The translations under genes and the position numbers were made by a program. The notes under the pieces are model-generated. The model did not search any database. It had not been told where the DNA came from and saw only the letters and a list, made by a program, of their open reading frames with translations. Positions 25,612-34,096 of a DNA stretch of 64,000 bases are shown here, piece by piece (positions within the stretch are counted from its first letter, which is position 1; every line of letters begins with the position of its first letter). Origin of the DNA: an uncultured Faecalibacterium sp. (lineage in GTDB: Bacteria; Bacillota; Clostridia; Oscillospirales; Ruminococcaceae). Location: positions 10,102 through 74,101 of the forward strand of contig CAKTCK010000005.1 in assembly GCA_934539245.1 (NCBI GenBank). The letters run 5' to 3'.

Positions 25612-26540
25612 TCGGCGTTCAGCGCGGCGATGCGCTGCCTCCCGCCCTGCCACAGGTCGGCAAGGATGTCCGCCACGGGGCGTACCTCGTGCAGCATTCC
25701 GGCTACCTGACCGGCCATCAGGCTGCCGCTTACCGTGTCGCCCTCAAAGACGGCGCGGCGCAGGCTGCCCAGCGTGTATTTCTCCAGTTCCATCTTATCA
25801 GCGCCCGCCTTTTCCTGACGGACATACTCCCGGCTCATGCGGTTTTTCAGCACACGCACCGGTGCACCCACGGTGCGCCCGGTGACGATGGTGTCACTGT
25901 CCCCGGCCTTGAGCAGCGCGGCCTTGTAGTTTTCGTGGATGGGGCACTCCTCGCTTGCCAGCAGGCAGGTGCCCACCTGCACACCGCAGGCACCCAGCGC
26001 CAGCGCAGCCGCCAGCTGACGACCATCTGCAATGCCGCCTGCAGCGATGACCGGCACACTGACCGCGTCCACCACCTGCGGCACCAGTGCCATGGTGGTC
26101 ATCTCGCCCACATGGCCGCCGCTCTCGGTGCCCTCGGCGATGACGGCATCGATGCCCAGCGGCTCCAGATGCCGTGCAAGCACGGCAGCAGCCACCACCG
26201 GGATCACCTTGATGCCGGCAGCCTTCCACATGGGAACGTATTTTCCCGGGTTGCCTGCGCCGGTGGTGACCACGGCAACCTTTTCCTCCACCACGATCTG
26301 GGCAAACTCATCTGCCTGCGGGTGCATGAGCATGATGTTCACACCAAAGGGCTTATCGGTCAGCTCCCGGCAGCGGCGGATGTTCTGGCGCAGGGTATCG
26401 GCATTCATGCCGCCCGCACCAATGATGCCCAGCGCACCGGCGTTGGAGCAGGCGGCGGCAAACTCGCCGGTGGCAATGTTTGCCATGCCGCCCTGAATGA
26501 TGGGGTATTTCGTCCCCAGGATCTCGTTTAAAAGTTTCAT
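25605..26540 (-). CDS. fabK: enoyl-ACP reductase II FabK
   Basis: 311 residues. It has FMN TIM-barrel motifs YPIIQGGMANIATGEFAAA, VVTTGAGNP, AEGTESGGHVG and PVIAAGGIADGRQ, as in FabK of streptococci and clostridia. It reduces trans-2-enoyl-ACP with NAD(P)H and replaces FabI, which is absent here. It lies between fabH and the second FabK-like gene. Confidence 0.93.
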   Translation of the reverse strand: MKLLNEILGTKYPIIQGGMANIATGEFAAACSNAGALGIIGAGGMNADTLRQNIRRCRELTDKPFGVNIMLMHPQADEFAQIVVEEKVAVVTTGAGNPGKYVPMWKAAGIKVIPVVAAAVLARHLEPLGIDAVIAEGTESGGHVGEMTTMALVPQVVDAVSVPVIAAGGIADGRQLAAALALGACGVQVGTCLLASEECPIHENYKAALLKAGDSDTIVTGRTVGAPVRVLKNRMSREYVRQEKAGADKMELEKYTLGSLRRAVFEGDTVSGSLMAGQVAGMLHEVRPVADILADLWQGGRQRIAALNAEC

Positions 26541-26545
26541 GGTCT

Positions 26546-27496
26546 TTATCCTTTATATTCCACGATCATGCCGCCCCAAGTCAGGCCGCCGCCGAAGCCG
26601 ATGCAGGCAAGGGTCTGGCCGGGGAGCAGCCGGCCGCTTTCGGCCAGCTCGTTCAGCGCCACCGGGATGCTGGCAGCACTGGTGTTGCCGTGGCGGTCCA
26701 TGTTTTTGTAGAATTTTGCACCGTCGGCGTGCAGCGCCTTGACGCAGTGGTCGATGATGCGGCTGTTGGCCTGATGACAGACCACCCAGTCCAGCCCGTC
26801 CAGCGTAAGGCCGGTCTCGTCCAGCACGGTGTGCAGGCACTTAGGCAGGGCGTCCACCGCAAAGCGGAACACTGCCCTGCCGTCCATGCTGATGGGGTCA
26901 GAACCTGCGCGGCTGGGGCCGCCGGCATGGATGGCGGCATCGCCCCGGGCACCCAGCGTGATGGCAAAGGGCACAGAGGTGTCGGTCAATTCAAACACCG
27001 CCGCACCAGCTCCGTCTCCGAACAGCACACAGGTGGAGCGGTCGGTGGGGTCCATCAGGCGGGAGAGCGCCTCAGTGCCGATGACCAGCGCGTACCGCCC
27101 GCCCAGCGTAGCCAGCAGGCCGCGCGCCACCGCCGTGCCGTACAAAAAGCCGGAGCAGGCGGCATTCACATCCAGTGCGGGGCGGTTTTCCGGCAGTGCC
27201 AGCGCCGCCTGCACCTGACAGGCCACGCTTGGGGTGGCGTCCGGTGCGGAAAGGGTGGCGCAGACGCAGCAGGCAATGTCTGCCGGGGCAAGACCGCTGC
27301 GCTGTAACGCCTGCTTTGCGGCGGCAATGGCCAGTGTGGCGGCGTTTTCGCCCTCGGTGCAGTAGTGCCGGGTGCGGATGCCGGTGCGGGTGGTGATCCA
27401 CTCGTCGCTGGTATCCACGGTGCGGCTCAGCTCTTCGTTGGTGACCGTGCGGCCGGGCAAAGCCCCGCCGGTAGCGATCAGACGCAAACCCTTCAT
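26546..27496 (-). CDS. fabH: 3-oxoacyl-ACP synthase III FabH
   Basis: 316 residues from ATG at 27496, sharing ATGA with accA; the upstream in-frame extension overlaps accA and is discarded. The catalytic triad is Cys in DVNAACSGFLYG, His in WVVCHQANSRI and Asn in GNTSAASIP. It starts fatty acid synthesis by condensing acetyl-CoA (or a branched primer) with malonyl-ACP. Confidence 0.95.
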   Translation of the reverse strand: MKGLRLIATGGALPGRTVTNEELSRTVDTSDEWITTRTGIRTRHYCTEGENAATLAIAAAKQALQRSGLAPADIACCVCATLSAPDATPSVACQVQAALALPENRPALDVNAACSGFLYGTAVARGLLATLGGRYALVIGTEALSRLMDPTDRSTCVLFGDGAGAAVFELTDTSVPFAITLGARGDAAIHAGGPSRAGSDPISMDGRAVFRFAVDALPKCLHTVLDETGLTLDGLDWVVCHQANSRIIDHCVKALHADGAKFYKNMDRHGNTSAASIPVALNELAESGRLLPGQTLACIGFGGGLTWGGMIVEYKG

Positions 27497-28452
27497 GCTT
27501 TCCTCATTTCTCCGATCTGACGGAATTTCTGGTAGCGCTGCTCGGCCAGCTGACGGCCGTTCATGCGGGCAAGGCTGCGCAGCTGACGCTGCAATGCCTC
27601 GTCCAGATTGCCGAACAGTACCCCGTGGGCGCGCTGTGCGCCGCCCACCGGCTCCGGGATGATCTCTTCCACGATGCCGTCCTTGTACAGATCCTGCGCG
27701 GTCAGCTTCATAATCTCGCAGGCTTCGCCGCTGCGGGAGGAATCCTTCCACAGGATGCTGGCAAAGCCCTCGGGGCTCAGCACCGAGTAGACGGCGTTTT
27801 CCAGCATCAGGATGCGGTTTGCCACACCCAGCGCCAGCGCGCCGCCGGAGGAGCCCTCGCCGGTGACCACTGCGATCACCGGCACGGTCAGGCCGCTCAT
27901 CTCCATCAGGTTGCGGGCAATAGCTTCGCCCTGTCCGCGCTCCTCGGCGTCCTTGCCGGGGTATGCGCCCGGGGTGTCGATGAAGGTGATGATGGGACGG
28001 TCAAATTTTTCCGCCTGCTTCATCAGGCGCAGAGCCTTGCGGTAGCCCTCCGGCCCGGGCATACCGAAGTTGCAGCGCAGGTTTTCTTCCAGCGTGCTGC
28101 CCTTGCGGTGGCCGATGACCGTGACCGGCTGGCCGTGGAACAGTGCCACACCGCCCAGAATGGCGGCATCTTCCTTGCACTGGCGGTCGCCGCACTGTTC
28201 AAAGAAGTCGGTGAACAGTGCATCCACGATCTCATCGATGTGGGGGCGCTCCGGGTGGCGTGCCAGAAAGACCCTGTCCTCTGCGGTCAGCGCTCCGCAG
28301 CCGGACAGCAAAGCGTCCTCCTGTGCGGAAAGCTCTGCCAGCTCGGCAGCGTGGTTGGTGATATCGGTCATATTCTCGTCCGCCGGGTCGCCGCGCAGAG
28401 CGGCCATTTTTTCATCCAGCGGGGCGAGCTGTTGTAAGATGTCCTTGATCAT
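27493..28452 (-). CDS. accA: acetyl-CoA carboxylase carboxyltransferase alpha AccA
   Basis: 319 residues of crotonase fold. Typical segments are VTVIGHRKGSTLEENLRCNFGMPGPEGYRKALRL in outline, FIDTPGAYPGKDAEERGQGE and GEGSSGGALALGVAN. Together with AccD it transfers carboxyl from biotin to acetyl-CoA. It follows accD by 14 bases. accB and accC are not in this operon. Confidence 0.95.
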   Translation of the reverse strand: MIKDILQQLAPLDEKMAALRGDPADENMTDITNHAAELAELSAQEDALLSGCGALTAEDRVFLARHPERPHIDEIVDALFTDFFEQCGDRQCKEDAAILGGVALFHGQPVTVIGHRKGSTLEENLRCNFGMPGPEGYRKALRLMKQAEKFDRPIITFIDTPGAYPGKDAEERGQGEAIARNLMEMSGLTVPVIAVVTGEGSSGGALALGVANRILMLENAVYSVLSPEGFASILWKDSSRSGEACEIMKLTAQDLYKDGIVEEIIPEPVGGAQRAHGVLFGNLDEALQRQLRSLARMNGRQLAEQRYQKFRQIGEMRKA

Positions 28453-28466
28453 AAGGCGCTCCCTCC

Positions 28467-29324
28467 TCAGGCGTGCAGACGCAGCAGCTGCGCCAGTGTT
28501 TCGCGCATTTCGGTACGGGGCACCACCTTGTCCACAAAGCCGTGCTCGTACTGGAACTCGCTGCGCTGGAAGCCTGCGGGCAGCTTTTCGCCGATGGTCT
28601 GTTCAATGACCCGGGGGCCCGCAAAGCCGATCAGCGCCCCGGGCTCGGCCAGCATGATGTCGCCAAGGCTGGCAAAGCTGGCGGTCACGCCACCGGTGGT
28701 GGGGTGGGTCAGCACGCTGATGTACAGCCCGCCCCGGGCGGAGAACCGCTCGATGGCAGCAGAGGTCTTAGCCATCTGCATCAGGCTGAAGATGCCCTCC
28801 TGCATCCGGGCGCCGCCGCTGGCCGAAAAGATGATCAGCGGCAGGTGCTTTGCAGCGGCGTGCTCCACGGCGCGGGTGATCTTTTCGCCCACGGTGGTGC
28901 TCATGCTGCCCATAAAGAATCGGCTGTCCAGCACCGCAGCCACCACCGGGGTGCCCTCGATGCGCCCCGTGGCGGTGATCACAGCTTCCTTCAGGCCGGT
29001 CTTGCCGGTCTGTGCTTCCAGCTTTTCCGGGTAGCCGGGAAACTGCAGCACATCCTGCGGGGCAAGGTCGGCGTCCAGCTCCCGGAAGCTGCCCTTGTCA
29101 AGGACGAGGCTCAGGCGGTAATACCCGCCGATGGGCAGGTGCACCCCGCAGTTGGGGCAGACGTACTGCGCCTTGTTCCAGATCTGGCGGGTGGCGCGGC
29201 GTCCGCACTTTTTGCATTCCACGAACTGCGGGTCGTTCCACACGGCACCCGCATCCCGCCGGGCTTTCAGCTGGAAGGTGCGCTCCCGCATGCTGCCCGG
29301 CAGCAGGTCTTTGATACTGTTCAT
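28467..29324 (-). CDS. accD: acetyl-CoA carboxylase carboxyltransferase beta AccD
   Basis: 285 residues. The N-terminal zinc ribbon is ECKKCGRR...CPNCGVH (four Cys), followed by a crotonase-fold domain with FSASGGARMQEGIFSLMQMAK and LTHPTTGGVTASFASLGD. It partners AccA in the carboxyltransferase. ATG at 29324 has GAGG nine bases upstream. It is second in the operon, after acpP. Confidence 0.95.
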   Translation of the reverse strand: MNSIKDLLPGSMRERTFQLKARRDAGAVWNDPQFVECKKCGRRATRQIWNKAQYVCPNCGVHLPIGGYYRLSLVLDKGSFRELDADLAPQDVLQFPGYPEKLEAQTGKTGLKEAVITATGRIEGTPVVAAVLDSRFFMGSMSTTVGEKITRAVEHAAAKHLPLIIFSASGGARMQEGIFSLMQMAKTSAAIERFSARGGLYISVLTHPTTGGVTASFASLGDIMLAEPGALIGFAGPRVIEQTIGEKLPAGFQRSEFQYEHGFVDKVVPRTEMRETLAQLLRLHA

Positions 29325-29345
29325 CGCGTTTCGCCTCGGTCAGCC

Positions 29346-29573
29346 TCAGACATGGGCATTGATGTAGTTAAAGATATCACCCACAGTCTTGAGGGTTGCC
29401 AGCTCCTCATCGGGGATGGACACGCCGCAGGCCTCTTCCAGTGCCATGTTCAGCTCCACAGCATCCAGGCTGTCGGCCTCCAGATCCTCGGTCAGGCTGG
29501 CCTCCATGGTCACCTTGTCCTCATCGCAGCTCAGGGTATCGACAACGATCTTCTTCATTTCCTCGAAAGTCAT
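29346..29573 (-). CDS. acpP: acyl carrier protein AcpP
   Basis: 75 residues from ATG at 29573 with AAAGGAG nine bases upstream; an in-frame ATG eight codons earlier precedes that site. The 4'-phosphopantetheine attachment Ser35 lies in EADSLDAVEL. It is first gene of the fab operon, behind a strong promoter. A second, different carrier protein is encoded at 59018. Confidence 0.95.
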   Translation of the reverse strand: MTFEEMKKIVVDTLSCDEDKVTMEASLTEDLEADSLDAVELNMALEEACGVSIPDEELATLKTVGDIFNYINAHV

Positions 29574-29647
29574 GGTAGTATTCTCCTTTATGTTCACTGT
29601 TTGTGTTTGATTATTTACCTAAAATTTGTGAGGTATCGAACACGACC
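29574..29647 (-). promoter_or_regulatory. fab operon leader with FabT-like half site
   Basis: The leader between the promoter and acpP contains TTTGATTAT at 29607-29615 (plus strand), matching one arm of the FabT-type operator, and a GTTCGATACC segment 15-25 bases away as an imperfect inverse. Binding here would lie just downstream of the transcription start. No fabT-like gene is seen in this window, so the site is tentative. Confidence 0.35.
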
Positions 29648-29675
29648 ATTATAGCCAAACCGTCGGATAAGTCAA
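29648..29675 (-). promoter_or_regulatory. promoter of the fab operon
   Basis: Minus-strand TTGACT (29675-29670), 16 bases, TATAAT (29653-29648), giving a leader of roughly 65 bases before acpP. Confidence 0.75.
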
Positions 29676-29758
29676 TGGTTTTAGTTAAAGATTTTTATCT
29701 TTTACAGTTTTGTCACAGTTTGCTTCCTTTTTATATAGGGGCTCTGAGCAGGGCGCAA

Positions 29759-29794
29759 AAAGGCCGCTGCACAGTACTTTGTGCAGCGGCCTTT
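29759..29794 (-). terminator. terminator at the end of the dcw operon
   Basis: Stem AAAGGCCGCTGCACA / TGTGCAGCGGCCTTT directly downstream of murE, with a run of T on the minus strand. Confidence 0.88.
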
Positions 29795-29814
29795 CCCGCA
29801 ATAATAATATTTTC

Positions 29815-31293
29815 TTATTCCAGCCCGATCTGCTGGGCGTATTCCTCCAGCAGTTCCCGCTCAAGGAAGGGGGTCTTGACGCCCTCGCGGTCGCGGTAGG
29901 TCTCGTGCCCCTTGCCGATGACGGCGATCAGATCGCCCTCCTGTGCGTGATCCACTGCGTAGTGCAAAGCGTCCAGACGGTCGGGGATCTCCACGAACTT
30001 TGCGTCCGGGTTGCCCTTGTTCATACCCTCGCGGATATCCGCAATAATGTCCTCCACCTTTTCAAAGCGGTTGTTGTCCTCGGTGAGGATGGAGAAATCC
30101 GCCATCTTGGCGCAGATCTCGCCCATGCCGTAGCGGCGCAGCTTGGAGCGGTTGCCGCCGCAGCCGAACACCACCACCAGACGGTGGGGCTTGTAGGCGC
30201 GCAGGGTGGTAAGCAGGCTCTCGGTGGATACCTCGTTGTGGGCGTAATCCAACAGGATGGTAAACTTTTTGCTGATGGGCACCAGCTCCACACGTCCCTT
30301 CACAACGCACTTGCCCAGACCGTCGTGGATGGCGGCATCCGGCAGACCCAGCACCTTGCCCACGGCCAGCGCGGCCAGCGCGTTGTACACACTGAACTCG
30401 CCGGGCATATTCACCTTGACGTCCATCTCGTCCTTGCCGGTAACGTGGAAGGCGACGCCCAGAAAATCGTGGGTGCGCAGCAGCTTATAGCCGGTCTCGC
30501 GGTAGTCGGCCTTTTCATCGCGGCCGTAGGTGACCAATTTGCAGGTGTGGCCCTCCAGCAGGGCGGCGGTGTTCTCGTCGTCGATGTTCACCACGCCCAC
30601 ATCGCAGCGCTTGAACAGCTGTCCCTTCCAGCTGCGGTACTCCTCAAAGGTCTTGTGCTCACCGGGTCCGATGTGATCCGGCGAAAGGTTGGTGAACACG
30701 CCCACATCGTAGTGCACGCCCGCCACGCGGTCCATCATCAGACCCTGACTGGACACTTCCATCAGCGCGGTGTCGCAGCCGGCGTCCAGAAACTCTCGGA
30801 AGGTCTTTTGCAGCTCGTAGCTTTCCGGGGTGGTGTTGGCGGTGTCCTTGTGGCGTCCCATATAGTAGATGCCGTTGGTGCCGATCATGCCCACCTTGCG
30901 GCCTGCAGCTTCCAGCACGCTTTTGATCATGTGGGTGGTGGTGGTCTTGCCCTTGGTGCCGGTGACGCCGATCATGGTCATCTGACGGGCAGGGTTGCCG
31001 AAGAGGTTGGCGCTCATCAGCGCCATGGCATAGCGGCTGCTCTCCACCTTGACCACGGTCACCCCGGACAGGGCAGAAAGGTCGATGTCGTGCTGGATGA
31101 CCAGCGCGCTGACCCCCTTGGCGGCGCAGTCGGCGGCAAACGCGTGGCTGTCCCGCTGGGTGCCCACGATGCACACGAACAAAAGCCCCGGGGCAGCCTT
31201 GCGGCTGTCGTAGATGATATCTGCGATCTCAGTATCCAGACTGCCCTGCACAAGGGTAAAGGGCACGCCTTCCATCAGTTGTTCCAGCTTCAT
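29815..31293 (-). CDS. murE: UDP-MurNAc-tripeptide synthetase MurE
   Basis: 492 residues. Mur ligase motifs: ATP-binding GVTGTKGKTTTTHMI, TTPESYELQ, EVSSQGLMMDR, NLSPDHIG, and DYAHN. It adds the third residue to UDP-MurNAc-L-Ala-D-Glu. The specificity motif, DNPR in meso-diaminopimelate enzymes, reads DNNR here (TEDNNRFEKVED). Asp, Asn and Arg are kept, so diaminopimelate is still the best guess. It is last gene of the dcw operon. ATG has GGAGGAG upstream. Confidence 0.93.
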   Translation of the reverse strand: MKLEQLMEGVPFTLVQGSLDTEIADIIYDSRKAAPGLLFVCIVGTQRDSHAFAADCAAKGVSALVIQHDIDLSALSGVTVVKVESSRYAMALMSANLFGNPARQMTMIGVTGTKGKTTTTHMIKSVLEAAGRKVGMIGTNGIYYMGRHKDTANTTPESYELQKTFREFLDAGCDTALMEVSSQGLMMDRVAGVHYDVGVFTNLSPDHIGPGEHKTFEEYRSWKGQLFKRCDVGVVNIDDENTAALLEGHTCKLVTYGRDEKADYRETGYKLLRTHDFLGVAFHVTGKDEMDVKVNMPGEFSVYNALAALAVGKVLGLPDAAIHDGLGKCVVKGRVELVPISKKFTILLDYAHNEVSTESLLTTLRAYKPHRLVVVFGCGGNRSKLRRYGMGEICAKMADFSILTEDNNRFEKVEDIIADIREGMNKGNPDAKFVEIPDRLDALHYAVDHAQEGDLIAVIGKGHETYRDREGVKTPFLERELLEEYAQQIGLE

Positions 31294-31316
31294 ACAGTCT
31301 CCTCCATAGAGCTTCT

Positions 31317-32879
31317 TTACATGGGGTTTTCTTCTTCGTTGGCCGTCATGCGGTCAGGGTGGGTCAGGGGCAGCTGCTCGGTGTCCGCGTCAGCCGCCGG
31401 TTCGGTGGTGTCGGCAGCATCCGTGCTTTCTGCACTTTCGGTGCTGTCGGCAGTATCCTCTGCCGGGGCGGGTTCCTCGGCCTTGGGCGGCACCACATAG
31501 CCGGAGGGCAGGGTGGGCTCGCCCTGTGCAAAATAGATCTTGCGGGTGCTGCTGGCACTGGTATGGCTGAAGTCCAGCCGCCCGGTGTCGGTGGGACCGC
31601 AGCCCTTGCCATCGGCGTTGGTCAGCACATAGCGGGCGCGGTCCAGCTTATAATCCAGATCGTTCAGCGTACCCAGAAGCACGCTGATGCGGTCCTGATA
31701 CAAAAATGCGAGCTGCTCGGTGTCTGCCACCTCCAGCCGTGTCACGTCCTGCGACAGGCCGTATTCCTCCAGCTTGCTGCGCAGTGTGCGCAGCGCTTCC
31801 ATGCGGGCGGTCTCGGTGCTCACCGTGCTTTCGGCAGCTTCCGAGCCGGAGGCGCTTGCGGCGTCCGCGTCGTCCACAAACCAGAAGCCCTGTCCCGGGG
31901 TGGTGTCCTGCAGCTTGCCGCCGTACAGGGTGCAAAGTCCCTCGGGCTGGGTGCTTTCCTCGGACAGGATCTTCCATTTGTCCGAGATCACAAGCCACTT
32001 GCTGCCGTTTTGCACCGCGTAGGCGGGCACCGCTTCGGTCACCTGCACCACCACGGTGTTGGGGTAATCCCGGATCACCTTGATGGAGCCCAGCAGCGGG
32101 AAGTTCTGCTCCAGCACAGCGGCCTTTTCGCCGGGCTCAAAGCTGAAGATGTTCTCTTCCAGCTGCACGCCCATCCGCTGCAAAATGCTGTCTGCGGTAT
32201 AACCCGCGATCTCGGTCACCTGTTTGCCGTCCGGAGTCTGCACCTGAATGGAATTGATGCGGAACAGCATGGTCATGGTCAGGTAGATGCCCGCACCAAT
32301 GACGCACAGCAGCATGGCAAAGGCGGTCAGGCGGCGCAGCATCCGGCGGCGGCGCAGGGTAGCGCGGGTCACCTTGCGCTTTTTGCGCTGTTCCCGCCGG
32401 GCAGGATTTTGCTGCGGGGCGCTCTGCGCCGGGCGCAGGCGTTGGCCGCTGCCTGCCGGGTGCTGCCGGTTCGCGTTCTGGTAATTCTGGTTTTTCCGGC
32501 TGCTCTGCCCGCTGCGGGCATTGTTTGCCGGGCGGCGCTGCTTGCCGCCGGACTTTGCGTTTTGGGGTCTGCTGCCCGCCGGGCGGTTGCCGGAGGGGTA
32601 TGGGGTGGTATTGCTTCCCTGCCCCTGCACCGGGCGGCGGGTCTGGGTCTGGGTGGGGAACTGGATGCTGTTATCTGCCCGGGAGGCGCGCACGCTGCCG
32701 TTGGCGCTGCGGGAAGGCGGGCGGCTGAGCGGCTCGCCGTTGTAGCCGTAGCGGCTGCTGCCGGTGCTCCGGGGCGTATGATCCTGCGAAGGCGCAGAGG
32801 TGCGCGCCACATCCCGGTTCAGGTCATAAGGTCGCGTGTTCCGGGGTCTGCCGTTGCGGTCACGGTTCTGCTGCATCAT
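31317..32879 (-). CDS. ftsQ: cell division protein FtsQ/DivIB with long disordered N-terminus
   Basis: About 520 residues. The first 165 are low-complexity, rich in Arg, Asn, Gln, Ser and Pro, and probably disordered in the cytoplasm. One membrane helix follows (LTAFAMLLCVIGAGIYLTMTM), then a POTRA domain (FRINSIQVQTPDGKQVTEIAGY) and the FtsQ beta domain. The end is acidic, Ala/Glu/Ser-rich. FtsQ/DivIB is usually 250-300 residues, so both tails are unusual. It is part of the divisome with FtsL and FtsB-type proteins. A GTG two codons upstream is an alternative start. Confidence 0.85.
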   Translation of the reverse strand: MMQQNRDRNGRPRNTRPYDLNRDVARTSAPSQDHTPRSTGSSRYGYNGEPLSRPPSRSANGSVRASRADNSIQFPTQTQTRRPVQGQGSNTTPYPSGNRPAGSRPQNAKSGGKQRRPANNARSGQSSRKNQNYQNANRQHPAGSGQRLRPAQSAPQQNPARREQRKKRKVTRATLRRRRMLRRLTAFAMLLCVIGAGIYLTMTMLFRINSIQVQTPDGKQVTEIAGYTADSILQRMGVQLEENIFSFEPGEKAAVLEQNFPLLGSIKVIRDYPNTVVVQVTEAVPAYAVQNGSKWLVISDKWKILSEESTQPEGLCTLYGGKLQDTTPGQGFWFVDDADAASASGSEAAESTVSTETARMEALRTLRSKLEEYGLSQDVTRLEVADTEQLAFLYQDRISVLLGTLNDLDYKLDRARYVLTNADGKGCGPTDTGRLDFSHTSASSTRKIYFAQGEPTLPSGYVVPPKAEEPAPAEDTADSTESAESTDAADTTEPAADADTEQLPLTHPDRMTANEEENPM

Positions 32880-32913
32880 TCGCACCTTCTTTCCTGTTTA
32901 TTCCGGGTCTGCA

Positions 32914-34041
32914 TCACGGAGTCTTTACCAGCTTGAGCAAAGCCGCAGTGATGCGGTCCAGACTGTCGTCCACCGACAGGCTGCGGGCATTCCTGCCCAT
33001 TTCGGCCAGCTTGCCGGGCTGTGCCAGCATTTCGGCCACCGTCTGCACCAGCTTTTCGCCGGTCAGGTCTTTTTCCTCAATGACCACAGCCGCCCCGGCC
33101 TTTTGCAGCTCCATGGCGTTGTAGTACTGGTGGTTCTCGGCCACATTGGGGCTGGGGATCAGCACAGCGGCGCGTCCCACGGCTTCCAGCTCGGCCAGCG
33201 TCAGCGCACCGGCACGGCTGATGACGAGGTCTGCCGCTGCCAGCAGTTCCGGCATATTGTTGATGTATTCCTTTACCACAAGGCTGTCGCCGGGGGCAAA
33301 ATCCTTCTGCTTTTGCAGCTGCTCAAACAGCTGCACGCCATACTGTCCGGTGGCGTGCAGGTGCAGCACCGGCTTGTGCTCGTGCTGCTCCCAAGCGCAC
33401 AGGTCTGCCACCACCTCGTTGACCCGGCGTGCACCCAAGCTGCCGCCGAAGGACAGGATAACGGTGCGGTCGCCCGCACCCAGCTGCGCGCGGATGGCTT
33501 CGCGGTTTGCGGCCTGTGCAAACACTTCCGGCCGCACGGGGTTGCCCACCACAAGGGTCTTGTCCGGTGCGCCCAACTTTTCCACAGCGGCGGGCACGGC
33601 GGCAAACACGATATCCACATCCGGGGCCAGCAGCTTGTTGGTCACACCGGGGAAAGCGTTCTGCTCGTGCAGAGCGGTGTGGATGCCCATTTTGGCGGCG
33701 CAGCGCACCACCGGGCCGGACACATAGCCGCCGCAGCCGATGACGAGATCCGGCTTTACCTCCTTCATCATGGCCTTGGCCTTAGGGCCGGAGAGGGCCA
33801 GATTCCACAGGGTAACGATGTTGCGCTTGATGTTGTGCAGGCTCAGCTTGCGCTGGAAGCCGGTGATCTCGATGTGGTGGAATGGGTAGCCTGCCTGTGT
33901 GACCAGACGGTACTCCATGCCCTCCTTACGGCCTGCAAAGTGGATCTCGGCGGTGGGGTCGGCCCTTTTCAGAGCACCGGCAATGGCCAGTGCGGGGTTG
34001 ATATGTCCGGCAGTGCCGCCGGCTGCGATGAGAACACGCAT
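32914..34041 (-). CDS. murG: UDP-GlcNAc:lipid I transferase MurG
   Basis: 375 residues of GT-B fold. N-terminal AAGGTAGHINPALAIAGAL (lipid/phosphate loop), GCGGYVSGPVVRCA, LHEQNAFPGVTNK, and C-terminal SFGGSLGARRVNE and SRAGALTLAELEAVGRAAVLIPSPN bind UDP-GlcNAc. It makes lipid II at the inner membrane face. AAGGAGG site precedes ATG. Confidence 0.95.
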   Translation of the reverse strand: MRVLIAAGGTAGHINPALAIAGALKRADPTAEIHFAGRKEGMEYRLVTQAGYPFHHIEITGFQRKLSLHNIKRNIVTLWNLALSGPKAKAMMKEVKPDLVIGCGGYVSGPVVRCAAKMGIHTALHEQNAFPGVTNKLLAPDVDIVFAAVPAAVEKLGAPDKTLVVGNPVRPEVFAQAANREAIRAQLGAGDRTVILSFGGSLGARRVNEVVADLCAWEQHEHKPVLHLHATGQYGVQLFEQLQKQKDFAPGDSLVVKEYINNMPELLAAADLVISRAGALTLAELEAVGRAAVLIPSPNVAENHQYYNAMELQKAGAAVVIEEKDLTGEKLVQTVAEMLAQPGKLAEMGRNARSLSVDDSLDRITAALLKLVKTP

Positions 34042-34096
34042 GGTGATTCCTCCTTATAAACGCCCGGCTACGGGCCGGGCGGGCTTGCGTTTTGTT

